Assembly (NCBI GenBank): GCA_050246435.1
Contig: JBFWWB010000027.1
Span: 1-25,303 of the forward strand
DNA from: JAKFWI01 sp050246435
GTDB lineage: Bacteria; Pseudomonadota; Alphaproteobacteria; Caulobacterales; Aquidulcibacteraceae
Length of the DNA stretch: 25,303 bases
Reading direction: 5' to 3'
How positions within the stretch are numbered: the first letter of the stretch is position 1; the number at the start of each line of letters is the position of its first letter. The notes beneath the pieces are model-generated. The model did no database searches. It had not been told where the DNA came from and saw only the letters and a program-made list of their open reading frames with translations. Shown piece after piece: positions 15,765-22,980 of this stretch. The position numbers and the translations under genes are program-made.

Positions 15765-16289
15765 ATGCGCGCGAAACACACCATTCTTTTTGCGGCGATC
15801 CTCGCCGCTGCAGCCCTCGCCGGCTGTACGAAGACGCTGAAGGGCCAACAACTCGCGGAATACTGCGCCGTCGAGAAGAACGCCGACAAGGACCTTTGCG
15901 CAGTCAACACTGAGATTCAAAAGACGCGCGACGCGCTCGCCGTAACCGACAAGACAGCGAACGAAGCGAAGTCCCTCGCGGTCGACGCGAAGGCCACGGC
16001 TGACGCCGCCAACGCCAAAACCGTGAATTGCGCCACCAAGACGCTGCGCCGCGTGCGCGCCGGCTCGTGCGACGCCGGCACCACGCTCGTGGCCTGCACG
16101 CAAACGCGCTACACCACCTCCGCCGGTGGCATGGCTATCCTGCGCTCGATCGACGACACGTCCTGCCGGTTCAATAGCCGCGTGCTTGAAGTGCAAGTGC
16201 GTTGCTGTTCGGTGGGCGCGCCAACGATGACGGCGGCGACGACGCCGGCCCCGGCGGCCCCGGAAAGCAAGCCGGCGCCGACCTCGTAA
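15765..16289 (+). CDS. Cys-rich lipoprotein with alanine-rich helical stalk
   Basis: The product has 174 residues. The start at 15765 has an AGAGGGAC site 4 bases upstream. A lipoprotein signal peptide ends in ALAGC (lipidated C21). A charged helical stretch (about 46-85, rich in Ala, Lys, Asp, Thr) looks like a short coiled-coil stalk. The C-terminal domain (about 86-150) holds C89, C102, C111, C134, C147 and C148; with C34 and C45 there are eight Cys besides the lipidated one, enough for four disulfides. A Pro/Ala/Thr tail follows. I recognise no named family. It is likely an envelope protein, with a strong terminator after it. Confidence 0.82.
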   Translation: MRAKHTILFAAILAAAALAGCTKTLKGQQLAEYCAVEKNADKDLCAVNTEIQKTRDALAVTDKTANEAKSLAVDAKATADAANAKTVNCATKTLRRVRAGSCDAGTTLVACTQTRYTTSAGGMAILRSIDDTSCRFNSRVLEVQVRCCSVGAPTMTAATTPAPAAPESKPAPTS

Positions 16290-16295
16290 TATATC

Positions 16296-16844
16296 TCACA
16301 TTCCGAGGGGATATGACGCCTCGAGCCGGTAAAGGCTCGGGGCGTTTTTTCTGATCTGGCTCGAATAGAGGCCGAACTCTTCGACGCGCCAGGGCCGGCT
16401 TTCGAACAGGGCGTAGCGCTGCTCGAACGCAGTCACGCGCCGTAATTCGACATGGTTGAGATAGGCCAGCGTCACGTGCGGGATATATTTGCGCGTCTCC
16501 GGTTTCAGACCACTGCGCCGCGCAGCGCGCTCGCATGCCGCGGCCAGCGCCCGCAACGCCGTATTTTCCGCTGCAGCGATATGCAGGGAATGCGGTTCGG
16601 CTCCACCGAAGAAGCCTGCGCCTTTAAGCTGCACGTCGAACACGGGCGCCCCCCGCGCCGCCGCCTCCAACGCCGCGTCGAGCTCTTCCGCGGCCGGCTC
16701 CTGGATGTCGCCAAAAAATCGTAAGGTGAGATGGAGGTTGTCCCGCGGGGCCCAATGCGCCCCGCCCACGCCGCGCTGCAGGGCGACGAGGCGCTCGGCG
16801 ACGTCGTCAGGGATCGGCAGTGCTGCAAACAGGCGAAGCGACAT
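16296..16844 (-). CDS. thpR: RNA 2',3'-cyclic phosphodiesterase (LigT family)
   Basis: The product has 182 residues. Two HxTx motifs define the 2H phosphoesterase fold: HLTL (38-41) and HVTL (123-126). The opening MSLRLFAALPIPDDV and the FFGDIQE segment are typical of ThpR, which opens 2',3'-cyclic phosphate RNA ends. The frame extends to a TTG at 16856, but the ATG at 16844 has GAAGG about 6 bases upstream and fits the family. The terminator of the convergent lipoprotein gene lies inside its last codons. It is one of two RNA-end enzymes in this window, with rtcB. Confidence 0.93.
   Translation of the reverse strand: MSLRLFAALPIPDDVAERLVALQRGVGGAHWAPRDNLHLTLRFFGDIQEPAAEELDAALEAAARGAPVFDVQLKGAGFFGGAEPHSLHIAAAENTALRALAAACERAARRSGLKPETRKYIPHVTLAYLNHVELRRVTAFEQRYALFESRPWRVEEFGLYSSQIRKNAPSLYRLEASYPLGM
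16317..16350 (+). terminator. Intrinsic terminator of the lipoprotein gene, inside the 3' end of thpR
   Basis: CGCCTCGAGCC (16317-16327) pairs with GGCTCGGGGCG (16334-16344) over 11 bp with one T-G wobble and a 6-base loop, followed by six T (16345-16350). It acts on the plus strand 27 bases after the lipoprotein stop. The same bases encode part of the C-terminus of thpR on the other strand. Confidence 0.88.
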
Positions 16845-17348
16845 GCGTGCCTTCAAGGCCCGATCTGCGCCTCGCGCAATATCGGTGCATCAGTTCACTA
16901 TTTGTTCCCCATCACACGGCTCCACAGTCGCGCCTATTCCAGGCGCCGGCCGTCAAGCGCCCTGCGGATCGAGCGCCCGAACACATTGTTTGCGCCGAAA
17001 GCGTGGGGCCAATCTCGCGCCCTGAAAGCGTGTCGCAGCACAGCTGCGTGAATGTGCGCGATGGCCTGGCCGCACTCTTTCCGCTAGCAAGTCAGCGCCC
17101 GATTTTTCGCTACGTCAAGCAATGGGCGCCGTACGCGGCTGCGACACCGCCTTGTGGACGCCGCCCGTCGATGCTACGCGATCCGGCGACCAGAAGAAGC
17201 CGGCGAAAAGGCTGCCGCGCCCGCCGGCGCGAGAGTGAAATTCCCGACTTTGGTTGTTGAGGCCCGCGCATCCTGCGCGGGATGGCCGACGAAAGGCGAC
17301 AAGCTTTTCCAGGCCGGCGCGCGCGTGCGCGCATGGAGTGAGTGAGAG
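16845..17348. other. Gene-free region upstream of the cold-shock gene
   Basis: These 504 bases hold no frame that I can support; the frames here show low-complexity Arg/Ala/Pro translations. It should contain the thpR promoter (-) and the promoter plus leader of the cold-shock gene (+). A perfect 8-bp hairpin (CCCGCGCA 17263-17270 with TGCGCGGG 17274-17281, 3-base loop) without a T-tract lies 68 bases before the cold-shock start and may be part of its leader RNA. An alternating GC tract sits around 17320-17334. Confidence 0.5.
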
Positions 17349-17549
17349 ATGATCGGCACTGTGAAATGGTTCAATCCGGATAAGGGCTTCGGCTTCATCC
17401 GGCCGGAAGACGGATCGAAGGACGTGTTCGTCCATATTTCGGCGGTTGAGCGCGCGGGTCTGCGCACGCTCAACGAGGGCCAGAAGGTTCAGTTCGAGGT
17501 GGTGACGGAGCGCGGCAAGCAAGCCGCTGGCAATCTGTCCGCCGCCTGA
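17349..17549 (+). CDS. cspA: Cold-shock domain protein (CspA family)
   Basis: The product has 66 residues, one cold-shock domain. RNP1 is KGFGFI (12-17) and RNP2 is VFVHI (26-30); MIGTVKWFNPDKGFGFI is the canonical opening. It binds single-stranded RNA or DNA as an RNA chaperone. A GGAG site lies 11 bases before the ATG. The gene has a long gene-free upstream region, consistent with a structured leader, and ends with a strong terminator. The paralogue number cannot be told, so the symbol means family only. Confidence 0.95.
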   Translation: MIGTVKWFNPDKGFGFIRPEDGSKDVFVHISAVERAGLRTLNEGQKVQFEVVTERGKQAAGNLSAA

Positions 17550-17569
17550 ACACGCTTTCCTTCGCGTTT

Positions 17570-17606
17570 AAACGCCCCGGCCGCTGCGCCGGGGCGTTTT
17601 GTTTTT
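17570..17606 (+). terminator. Intrinsic terminator of the cold-shock gene
   Basis: AAACGCCCCGGC (17570-17581) and GCCGGGGCGTTT (17588-17599) form a perfect 12-bp stem with a 6-base loop, followed by a T-rich tract (TTTTGTTTTT, 17597-17606). It could also stop minus-strand transcription arriving from gyrB. Eleven stem bases are identical to those of the terminator at 4949-4976. Confidence 0.92.
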
Positions 17607-17695
17607 GGCGGAACCCGCGCTGAAGGGCGGGCGTTGCAAGGGAGTAGGGTTGAGCGGCCAGGCGAGAAGCGCGGGCTAAGTCGGGAGCCGGGACA

Positions 17696-17767
17696 ATGGC
17701 GACGTTTACGACTGCATGCACGTTTGCGCTTACCGCTGTGGCCGTCGCGTTCATGTGCGTGGCGTGA
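17696..17767 (+). CDS. Possible small hydrophobic peptide (23 residues)
   Basis: An ATG at 17696 opens 23 codons ending in TGA at 17765-17767. The peptide begins MATFTTACTFALTAVAV and is almost wholly hydrophobic with two Cys and no charged residue, so it could be a single membrane-spanning peptide. A GGGAG sequence lies 9 bases upstream (17682-17686). The small size makes a chance frame quite possible. It follows the cold-shock terminator and is convergent with gyrB, 4 bases away. Confidence 0.3.
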   Translation: MATFTTACTFALTAVAVAFMCVA

Positions 17768-17771
17768 CGGC

Positions 17772-20168
17772 CTAGGCGTCGACTTCGGCATCGAGCGCGT
17801 TTGCCTGGATGAATTCGCGCCGAGGCTCCACCACGTCGCCCATCAGTTGCGAGAACATCTCGTCCGCCGTGTCGGCGTGTTCGACCTTCACTTGCAGCAG
17901 CGATCGCGCGTCCATGTCGAGCGTGGTCTCCCAAAGCTGCTCGGCGTTCATTTCGCCCAAGCCCTTGTAGCGCGAAATCGAAGCACCCTTGCGGCCGGCG
18001 GCGTTGATCGCCTCCAGCAGGGTAAGCGGCCCGAACACGCGCGTTTCATCGGCCCCGCGGCGCAACAGCGCCGGCGCGCCATAGATCTCGCGCAAGGGGG
18101 CGCTGCGCTCCGCCAGCCGGCGGGCGTCCGCCGAAGAGAGAAGCGCCCTATCCAGCGTCGCACGCTCGGTGACGCCACGCAGCACACGCTCGAACACCAG
18201 CGCGCCGTCGCGATGGAACGAGCCGCTCCAGGTGTCCTCGCCCTCATCGGCCAGCGCATTGAGCCGCGCGGCCGCGGCTGCAGCCTCCGCCTCGCCCGCT
18301 TCCGCTGCTAGCGCGCCGGCGATCGCGGCCTGCTCCAGCACGGCGGCGGGAGCGCGCTGCTCGAGCCGTTGGATCAGCGCCCGCGCCGCGCCGGCCTCCC
18401 GCGCGATGCGGCGCAAATCTTCGCCGGCAATCTGCCCGTCACCGCTCAGCAGAAGTGCGCCGTTGGCGCCTTCCTCGATCAGATACGCGGTGAGCTCGCT
18501 ATCATCCTTCAGATAGCGCTCGGATTTACCCTTCTGCGCCTTATAGAGCGGCGGCTGCGCGATATAGAGGTGCCCCTGCTCGATGAGCGAGGGCATCTGG
18601 CGATAGAAGAACGTTAGCAGCAGCGTGCGGATGTGGGCGCCATCAACGTCAGCGTCCGTCATGATGATGATCTTGTGATAGCGCAGCTTCGCGAGATCGA
18701 AATCATCACGCCCGATGCCGGTGCCCAGCGCCGTGATCAAGGTGCCGACGCTTTCGCTAGACAGCATCTTGTCGAATCGGGCGCGCTCTACGTTCAGGAT
18801 TTTGCCGCGCAGCGGCAGCACTGCCTGGAATTCACGATTGCGGCCCTGCTTGGCTGAGCCGCCGGCGCTGTCGCCTTCGACGATGAATAGCTCCGATTTC
18901 GCAGGATCTTTTTCCTGGCAATCGGCAAGCTTGCCCGGCAGCGAATTGATGTCCAGCGCGGACTTTCGGCGCATTTCGCGCGCCTTGCGTGCGGCTTCAC
19001 GCGCGGCGGCCGCCTCCACAATCTTGGACATCACCAGTTTCGCCGGCGCCGGATTCTCCTCAAACCAGGCCGACAGCGCCTCCGCAATGAGGCTTTCCAC
19101 CACCGGGCGGACCTCGGAGGAAACCAGCTTATCCTTCGTTTGCGAGGAGAATTTCGGATCGGGAACCTTCACGGACAGCACGCACGTCAAACCTTCGCGC
19201 GCATCATCTCCAGTGATATCGACCTTCTCCTTCTTCGCTAGCCCGCTGTCCTGCATGTACGCGTTGACGACGCGGGTGAGCGCGCCGCGGAAGCCGGCCA
19301 GGTGCGTGCCACCGTCCCGCTGCGGGATATTGTTCGTGAAGCACAGGACGTTTTCGTAGTACCCGTCGTTCCACTGCAGCGCGGCTTCCACGGTGATGTT
19401 GTCGCGCTCGGCGGTGATCACCACCGGCGCCGGGATCAGCGCGTGACGCGACTTATCGAGGTGGCGCACGAACGCTTCGACGCCGCCCTCGTACAGCATC
19501 GTTTCCTCAAACGGCTCAGGCCCGCGCAGATCGTGAAAGATTATCTTCACGCCGGAATTCAGGAACGCCAGCTCGCGCAGGCGATGTTCCAAGGTCTTGC
19601 GGTCGAACTCGGTCATCGTGAACGTCTGCGAGCTCGGCATGAAGCGCACCGCCGTGCCGCGCCGGCCGGGAGGTGCAGCGCCGGTCTTCATCAGCGGCGC
19701 TTCGGCGTCGCCATGGCGAAAGCGCATGCGATGCTCTTCGCCGTTGCGCCAGATCACCAAATCGAGCCACTCGCTCAGCGCGTTGACGACGGAGACGCCC
19801 ACGCCGTGGAGGCCGCCGGACACCTTGTAGGAGTTCTGGTCGAATTTCCCGCCGGCGTGCAGCTGAGTCATGATCACTTCCGCCGCCGAGACGCCCTCCT
19901 CGGGGTGAATGTCGGTGGGGATTCCGCGCCCGTCGTCGATCACCTCCGCTGAGCCATCGGCGTGCAAAATCACCTCGACGTTGCGCGCGTGGCCGGCCAA
20001 CGCCTCGTCGATCGCGTTGTCCACGACCTCGTAGACCATGTGATGCAGGCCCGAGCCGTCGTCCGTGTCGCCGATATACATGCCCGGACGCTTGCGGACC
20101 GCGTCTAAGCCTTTGAGAACCTTGATGCTTTCGGCATCGTATTGGGGCGCGGCGGAAGCTGCGGACAT
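17772..20168 (-). CDS. gyrB: DNA gyrase subunit B
   Basis: The product has 798 residues, close to the E. coli length. The N-terminal GHKL ATPase shows VLKGLDAVRKRPGMYIGDT, EVVDNAIDEAL, DDGRGIPTD and GGLHGVGVSVVNALS. The Toprim domain shows EGDSAGGSA (E431 as the metal-binding Glu), TDADVDGAHIRTLLL and later RYKGLGEMN, with the Ala-rich insertion between them that long GyrB proteins carry. With GyrA it introduces negative supercoils. The Met at 20168 fits the family start; a Met at 20201 is an alternative and neither has a strong ribosome site. It is the last gene of the replication block, with a dyad symmetry just upstream. Confidence 0.97.
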   Translation of the reverse strand: MSAASAAPQYDAESIKVLKGLDAVRKRPGMYIGDTDDGSGLHHMVYEVVDNAIDEALAGHARNVEVILHADGSAEVIDDGRGIPTDIHPEEGVSAAEVIMTQLHAGGKFDQNSYKVSGGLHGVGVSVVNALSEWLDLVIWRNGEEHRMRFRHGDAEAPLMKTGAAPPGRRGTAVRFMPSSQTFTMTEFDRKTLEHRLRELAFLNSGVKIIFHDLRGPEPFEETMLYEGGVEAFVRHLDKSRHALIPAPVVITAERDNITVEAALQWNDGYYENVLCFTNNIPQRDGGTHLAGFRGALTRVVNAYMQDSGLAKKEKVDITGDDAREGLTCVLSVKVPDPKFSSQTKDKLVSSEVRPVVESLIAEALSAWFEENPAPAKLVMSKIVEAAAAREAARKAREMRRKSALDINSLPGKLADCQEKDPAKSELFIVEGDSAGGSAKQGRNREFQAVLPLRGKILNVERARFDKMLSSESVGTLITALGTGIGRDDFDLAKLRYHKIIIMTDADVDGAHIRTLLLTFFYRQMPSLIEQGHLYIAQPPLYKAQKGKSERYLKDDSELTAYLIEEGANGALLLSGDGQIAGEDLRRIAREAGAARALIQRLEQRAPAAVLEQAAIAGALAAEAGEAEAAAAAARLNALADEGEDTWSGSFHRDGALVFERVLRGVTERATLDRALLSSADARRLAERSAPLREIYGAPALLRRGADETRVFGPLTLLEAINAAGRKGASISRYKGLGEMNAEQLWETTLDMDARSLLQVKVEHADTADEMFSQLMGDVVEPRREFIQANALDAEVDA

Positions 20169-20205
20169 GGAACTCGATTCGCTCGATTTCGGATGAGGCA
20201 TTTTA

Positions 20206-20240
20206 GGCCGAAAACCCCGGAAAGTCTCGGTTTTCCGGCC
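20206..20240 (-). promoter_or_regulatory. Dyad symmetry in the gyrB leader
   Basis: GGCCGAAAACC (20206-20216) is nearly inverse-repeated by GGTTTTCCGGCC (20229-20240), one inserted base apart. An alternative, shorter pair, CCGGAAA (20217-20223) and TTTCCGG (20232-20238), would compete with it. The element lies 37 bases upstream of the chosen gyrB start on the same strand. It could be a protein site or a leader hairpin; no T-tract long enough for a terminator follows. Confidence 0.4.
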
Positions 20241-20348
20241 CCCGCGAAGGCTTGTCGCGGCGTTGCTCAGATAGGGATTTCGGCGCTATTTTTCGAGGCG
20301 CGGCGAAGGCGTTCTAGACGCGGCGTTCCCCGCCTCCAGGATGCGATC

Positions 20349-21572
20349 TTAGCCCTTCACACATACCACCTGACGCAGCGTGTGGACGACGTCCACCAGG
20401 TCCGCCTGGGCGGCCATTACGGCGTCGATGTCCTTGTAGGCCATCGGCGTTTCGTCGATCACGCCGGCGTCCTTGCGGCATTCCACACCTTCGGTCGCCT
20501 TGCGGTGATCGTCGAGCGTGAAGCGTTGCTTCGCCGCCGCCCGGCTCATCGCGCGGCCGGCGCCGTGGCTGCAGGTGCAGAACGAATCCGGGTTGCCCTT
20601 CCCCTGCACGATGAAGCTCTTCGCGCCCATCGAGCCGGGGATAATCCCGAGTTCGCCTACGCCCGCCCGCACCGCACCTTTGCGGGTCACAAATACGTCG
20701 GCGCCGAAATGATGTTCGCGCGCCACGTAATTGTGGTGGCAGTTCACCGCGTGTTTTTCGAGCTTGAACTTGGGCAGGTTATCGCGAAGCGCGCGCAATA
20801 CGCGCTCCATCATCACCTCGCGGTTCGCCCGGGCGTAATCCTGCGCCCAGCCGACCGCTTCCACGTAATCCTCGAACAGCTTCTCGCCTTCCATGAAGAA
20901 GGCGAGGTCGCGATCGGGCACGTAGTAGCCAAGTTCACGGCGCAGCAATTCATCCTGCGCCCGCTCGATAAAGTATTGCCCGATCCGGTTGCCCGAACCG
21001 CGCGATCCCGAATGCAGCATCACCCAGACGCGGTCTTCCTCGTCGAGGCAGACTTCTATGAAGTGATTGCCGCCGCCGAGCGTCGCCAACTGTCCCGTCT
21101 GCGCCTTCGCCGACGCTTTCTGGTGTTTGTCGATGATCAGCCGGTAGCGCTCATCCAAACCGGAATCGCGATATGCGGTTTCGACCGACGACGGCGTCTC
21201 GCGGTGATTGCCGCCGGGCCCGTTGCCATGCGGCACGTTGCGTTCAATCGCGCCGCGCAAGCGCGCGAGCGAATCCGGCAAATCGTTCGCCGTCAGCGAC
21301 GTGCGCATCGCCATCATCCCGCACCCGATGTCGACGCCGACAGCAGCCGGAATGATCGCGCCCTTTGTCGGGATCACTGAGCCCACAGTCGCGCCCTTGC
21401 CGAGATGCACGTCCGGCATCACCGCGATGTGTGAATGGATAAACGGCAAAGCTGCGATGTTGCGCAGCTGGCTTTGCGCTTCGTGCTCCACAGGCACGCC
21501 GCGAATCCAGGCCTTGATCGGCGCCTTCGCGCCTTCGATCGTTTCGTAACCGGGCATGTTTTCCTGGGCCAT
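20349..21572 (-). CDS. rtcB: RtcB family RNA-splicing ligase
   Basis: The product has 407 residues. RtcB joins 2',3'-cyclic phosphate or 3'-phosphate RNA ends to 5'-OH ends using GTP and manganese. Motifs: MPDVHLGKG (52-60), GVDIGCGM (79-86, metal ligand C84), GGGNHF (166-171), HSGSRGSG (187-194) and CSHGAGR with H336, the His that is guanylylated. The ATG at 21572 follows AGGAGG at a spacing of 8, a strong site. There is no archease or rtcA gene nearby. It sits inside the recF-gyrB interval, which is unusual, and has its own leader with a terminator-like hairpin. Confidence 0.95.
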   Translation of the reverse strand: MAQENMPGYETIEGAKAPIKAWIRGVPVEHEAQSQLRNIAALPFIHSHIAVMPDVHLGKGATVGSVIPTKGAIIPAAVGVDIGCGMMAMRTSLTANDLPDSLARLRGAIERNVPHGNGPGGNHRETPSSVETAYRDSGLDERYRLIIDKHQKASAKAQTGQLATLGGGNHFIEVCLDEEDRVWVMLHSGSRGSGNRIGQYFIERAQDELLRRELGYYVPDRDLAFFMEGEKLFEDYVEAVGWAQDYARANREVMMERVLRALRDNLPKFKLEKHAVNCHHNYVAREHHFGADVFVTRKGAVRAGVGELGIIPGSMGAKSFIVQGKGNPDSFCTCSHGAGRAMSRAAAKQRFTLDDHRKATEGVECRKDAGVIDETPMAYKDIDAVMAAQADLVDVVHTLRQVVCVKG

Positions 21573-21801
21573 CGGGAGACCTCCTCGTCAGATCGTTAAA
21601 CTGAATGGAGGCGGAAATAAAAATCCCTCCAGGCCAGGCCGGGAGGGATCAGCGCATCACGACGCAAGTACCGCGTCAGGCGCGCCAGGCCCTCCATACA
21701 CGCATGCCCTTGCCTCGTTCGAGGCGGGTCGTGCAGGTCGATGTCAGGCGACTCGTCATGACGCAAGCACGTATCGCGGCCGTGCGCGCGGAACAACCAA
21801 C
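21573..21801 (-). promoter_or_regulatory. rtcB leader region with short Trp/Arg reading frame
   Basis: The 229 bases between the recF stop and the rtcB start hold, on the minus strand, a 9-codon frame (21705-21676) reading MRVWRAWRA after a GAGG/AAGG ribosome-like sequence, then the hairpin at 21623-21649, then the rtcB ribosome site. GGAGGG (complement of 21690-21695) could pair with CCCTCC (complement of 21642-21647), which is the 5' arm of the terminator hairpin. A small GCCTCG/CGAGGC stem lies at 21712-21725. The whole resembles an attenuator, but chance is not excluded. Confidence 0.35.
21615..21649 (-). terminator. Intrinsic terminator or attenuator between recF and rtcB
   Basis: On the minus strand ATCCCTCC (complement of 21642-21649) and GGAGGGAT (complement of 21623-21630) form a perfect 8-bp stem with an 11-base loop, followed directly by TTTTATTT. 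It may end the dnaN-recF transcript about 150 bases past the recF stop. Because it lies 51-77 bases before rtcB it may instead control read-through into rtcB. Confidence 0.75.
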
Positions 21802-22980
21802 TTACAAATTTGTATGCCTTGCGCCGCCATCGCGCACTTCAACCAATTGCGCGCGATCGCCGAACGCGACGAAGAGTTCGCGGTCCGTGCCAGTGAGCCA
21901 GGCTTGCCCCGGCAGCGCGAGCAATTCACCGAACAGCGCGGCACGGCGATCCGCGTCGAGATGAGCCGCGGCCTCGTCGATCAGGATCAGCGAAGGTCCG
22001 GCGCCGATATCGTCGACCAGCGCGCGCGCCTGCGCCAACACCAAGCCCAGCAGCAGCGCCTTCTGTTCGCCAGTGGAGCATTGATCAGCCGGCATGTCCT
22101 TCGGGCCGTGGCGCACAAGCAGATCGGCGCGATGCGGTCCCAGCACCGCGCGCCCGGCGGCAGCGTCGCGATAGCGATTTTCCCGCAGCGCCGCCGCGAA
22201 GCGATCCTCGATGTCGCCGCTTTTGCCACCGCCTGCGAACGCCGCTTCGATTTCGCCTTCCAGCGCCAGCGCGGACTTCGGAAATGCGCCTTCGGGGCGC
22301 GCGTTGATCGCGGCCTGCAGATACGTGACCGTCTCCACGCGCGCCGCGGCCACCGCGCCGCCGTGCGCAGCCATTTCATGCTCGAGTGCAGAAAGCCACG
22401 TGTCGTCGCGGCGATCTTCGTTCAGCAGCCGCTGGCGCTCGCGCAGCGCGCGCTCGTATGCGGCGGCGGCCTGGCCATGCTCGCTCGCACGGCCCAGAAC
22501 GAGGCGATCCAGAAAACGGCGGCGGTCGCCAGGGGGCCCGGAAAACAAGCGATCCATCGCGGGCGTCACCCAGATCATGCGTGCGGCGGCGGCGAGATCG
22601 GCCGCACTCGCCGGCCTGCCGTCGACGCGGGCGACGCGTTTGAAGCCACCTTCCGGTGTGCGCTCGGCGCCGACACCCAGACGGATTTCCTCATCGCCCA
22701 GATGCATCCGCGCTGACACCGTCCACGGCCGGGCGCGGCTTTCCATCGCCGCCTCCCCACCGCGCGCTGCCTCCGTGACGCTGGCGCTGCGCAGGCCTCG
22801 GCCCGGCGCAAACATTGTCAAGGCTTCGATGATGTTGGTCTTGCCGGCGCCGTTGGCGCCGAAGAGGCACACCGGGCGCGCGTCGAGCGCCAGCGCCGTT
22901 TCGGCGTGGTTGCGGAAATCGGTGAGCGTGAGCTCCGCACACCACAGCAGCGTTTTCGCAGGCAGCGCGTCCGCGCTCAC
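21802..22980 (-). CDS. recF: DNA replication/repair protein RecF
   Basis: The product has 392 residues. An SMC-like ATPase: Walker A GANGAGKTN (41-49), signature STGEQKALLLGLVLAQA (302-318) and Walker B LILIDEAAAHLD (331-342). LTLTDFRNHAE is the typical RecF opening. With RecO and RecR it loads RecA at gaps. The start is GTG at 22980, overlapping the dnaN TGA by 4 bases (GTGA), so the two are translationally coupled. The terminator-like hairpin 150 bases downstream probably ends this operon. Confidence 0.96.
   Translation of the reverse strand: MSADALPAKTLLWCAELTLTDFRNHAETALALDARPVCLFGANGAGKTNIIEALTMFAPGRGLRSASVTEAARGGEAAMESRARPWTVSARMHLGDEEIRLGVGAERTPEGGFKRVARVDGRPASAADLAAAARMIWVTPAMDRLFSGPPGDRRRFLDRLVLGRASEHGQAAAAYERALRERQRLLNEDRRDDTWLSALEHEMAAHGGAVAAARVETVTYLQAAINARPEGAFPKSALALEGEIEAAFAGGGKSGDIEDRFAAALRENRYRDAAAGRAVLGPHRADLLVRHGPKDMPADQCSTGEQKALLLGLVLAQARALVDDIGAGPSLILIDEAAAHLDADRRAALFGELLALPGQAWLTGTDRELFVAFGDRAQLVEVRDGGARHTNL

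Noticed and set aside
17320..17334. Alternating GC tract as a specific operator or Z-DNA element
   Set aside because: Such tracts are common in this base composition and nothing else marks it.
17634..18311. 225-residue plus-strand frame opposite the 3' end of gyrB
   Set aside because: Shadow of gyrB; no conserved pattern, and it would overlap the small-peptide frame and the gyrB stop.
20142..21380. 412-residue plus-strand frame opposite rtcB and the gyrB start
   Set aside because: Translation is rich in Arg/His/Ala with no motif; the minus strand carries complete RtcB motifs. High GC keeps antisense frames open.
21596..21796. 66-residue minus-strand frame in the recF-rtcB gap
   Set aside because: No conserved pattern, no ribosome site, and it runs through the terminator hairpin. 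The shorter Trp/Arg frame in another reading phase is kept only as a candidate.
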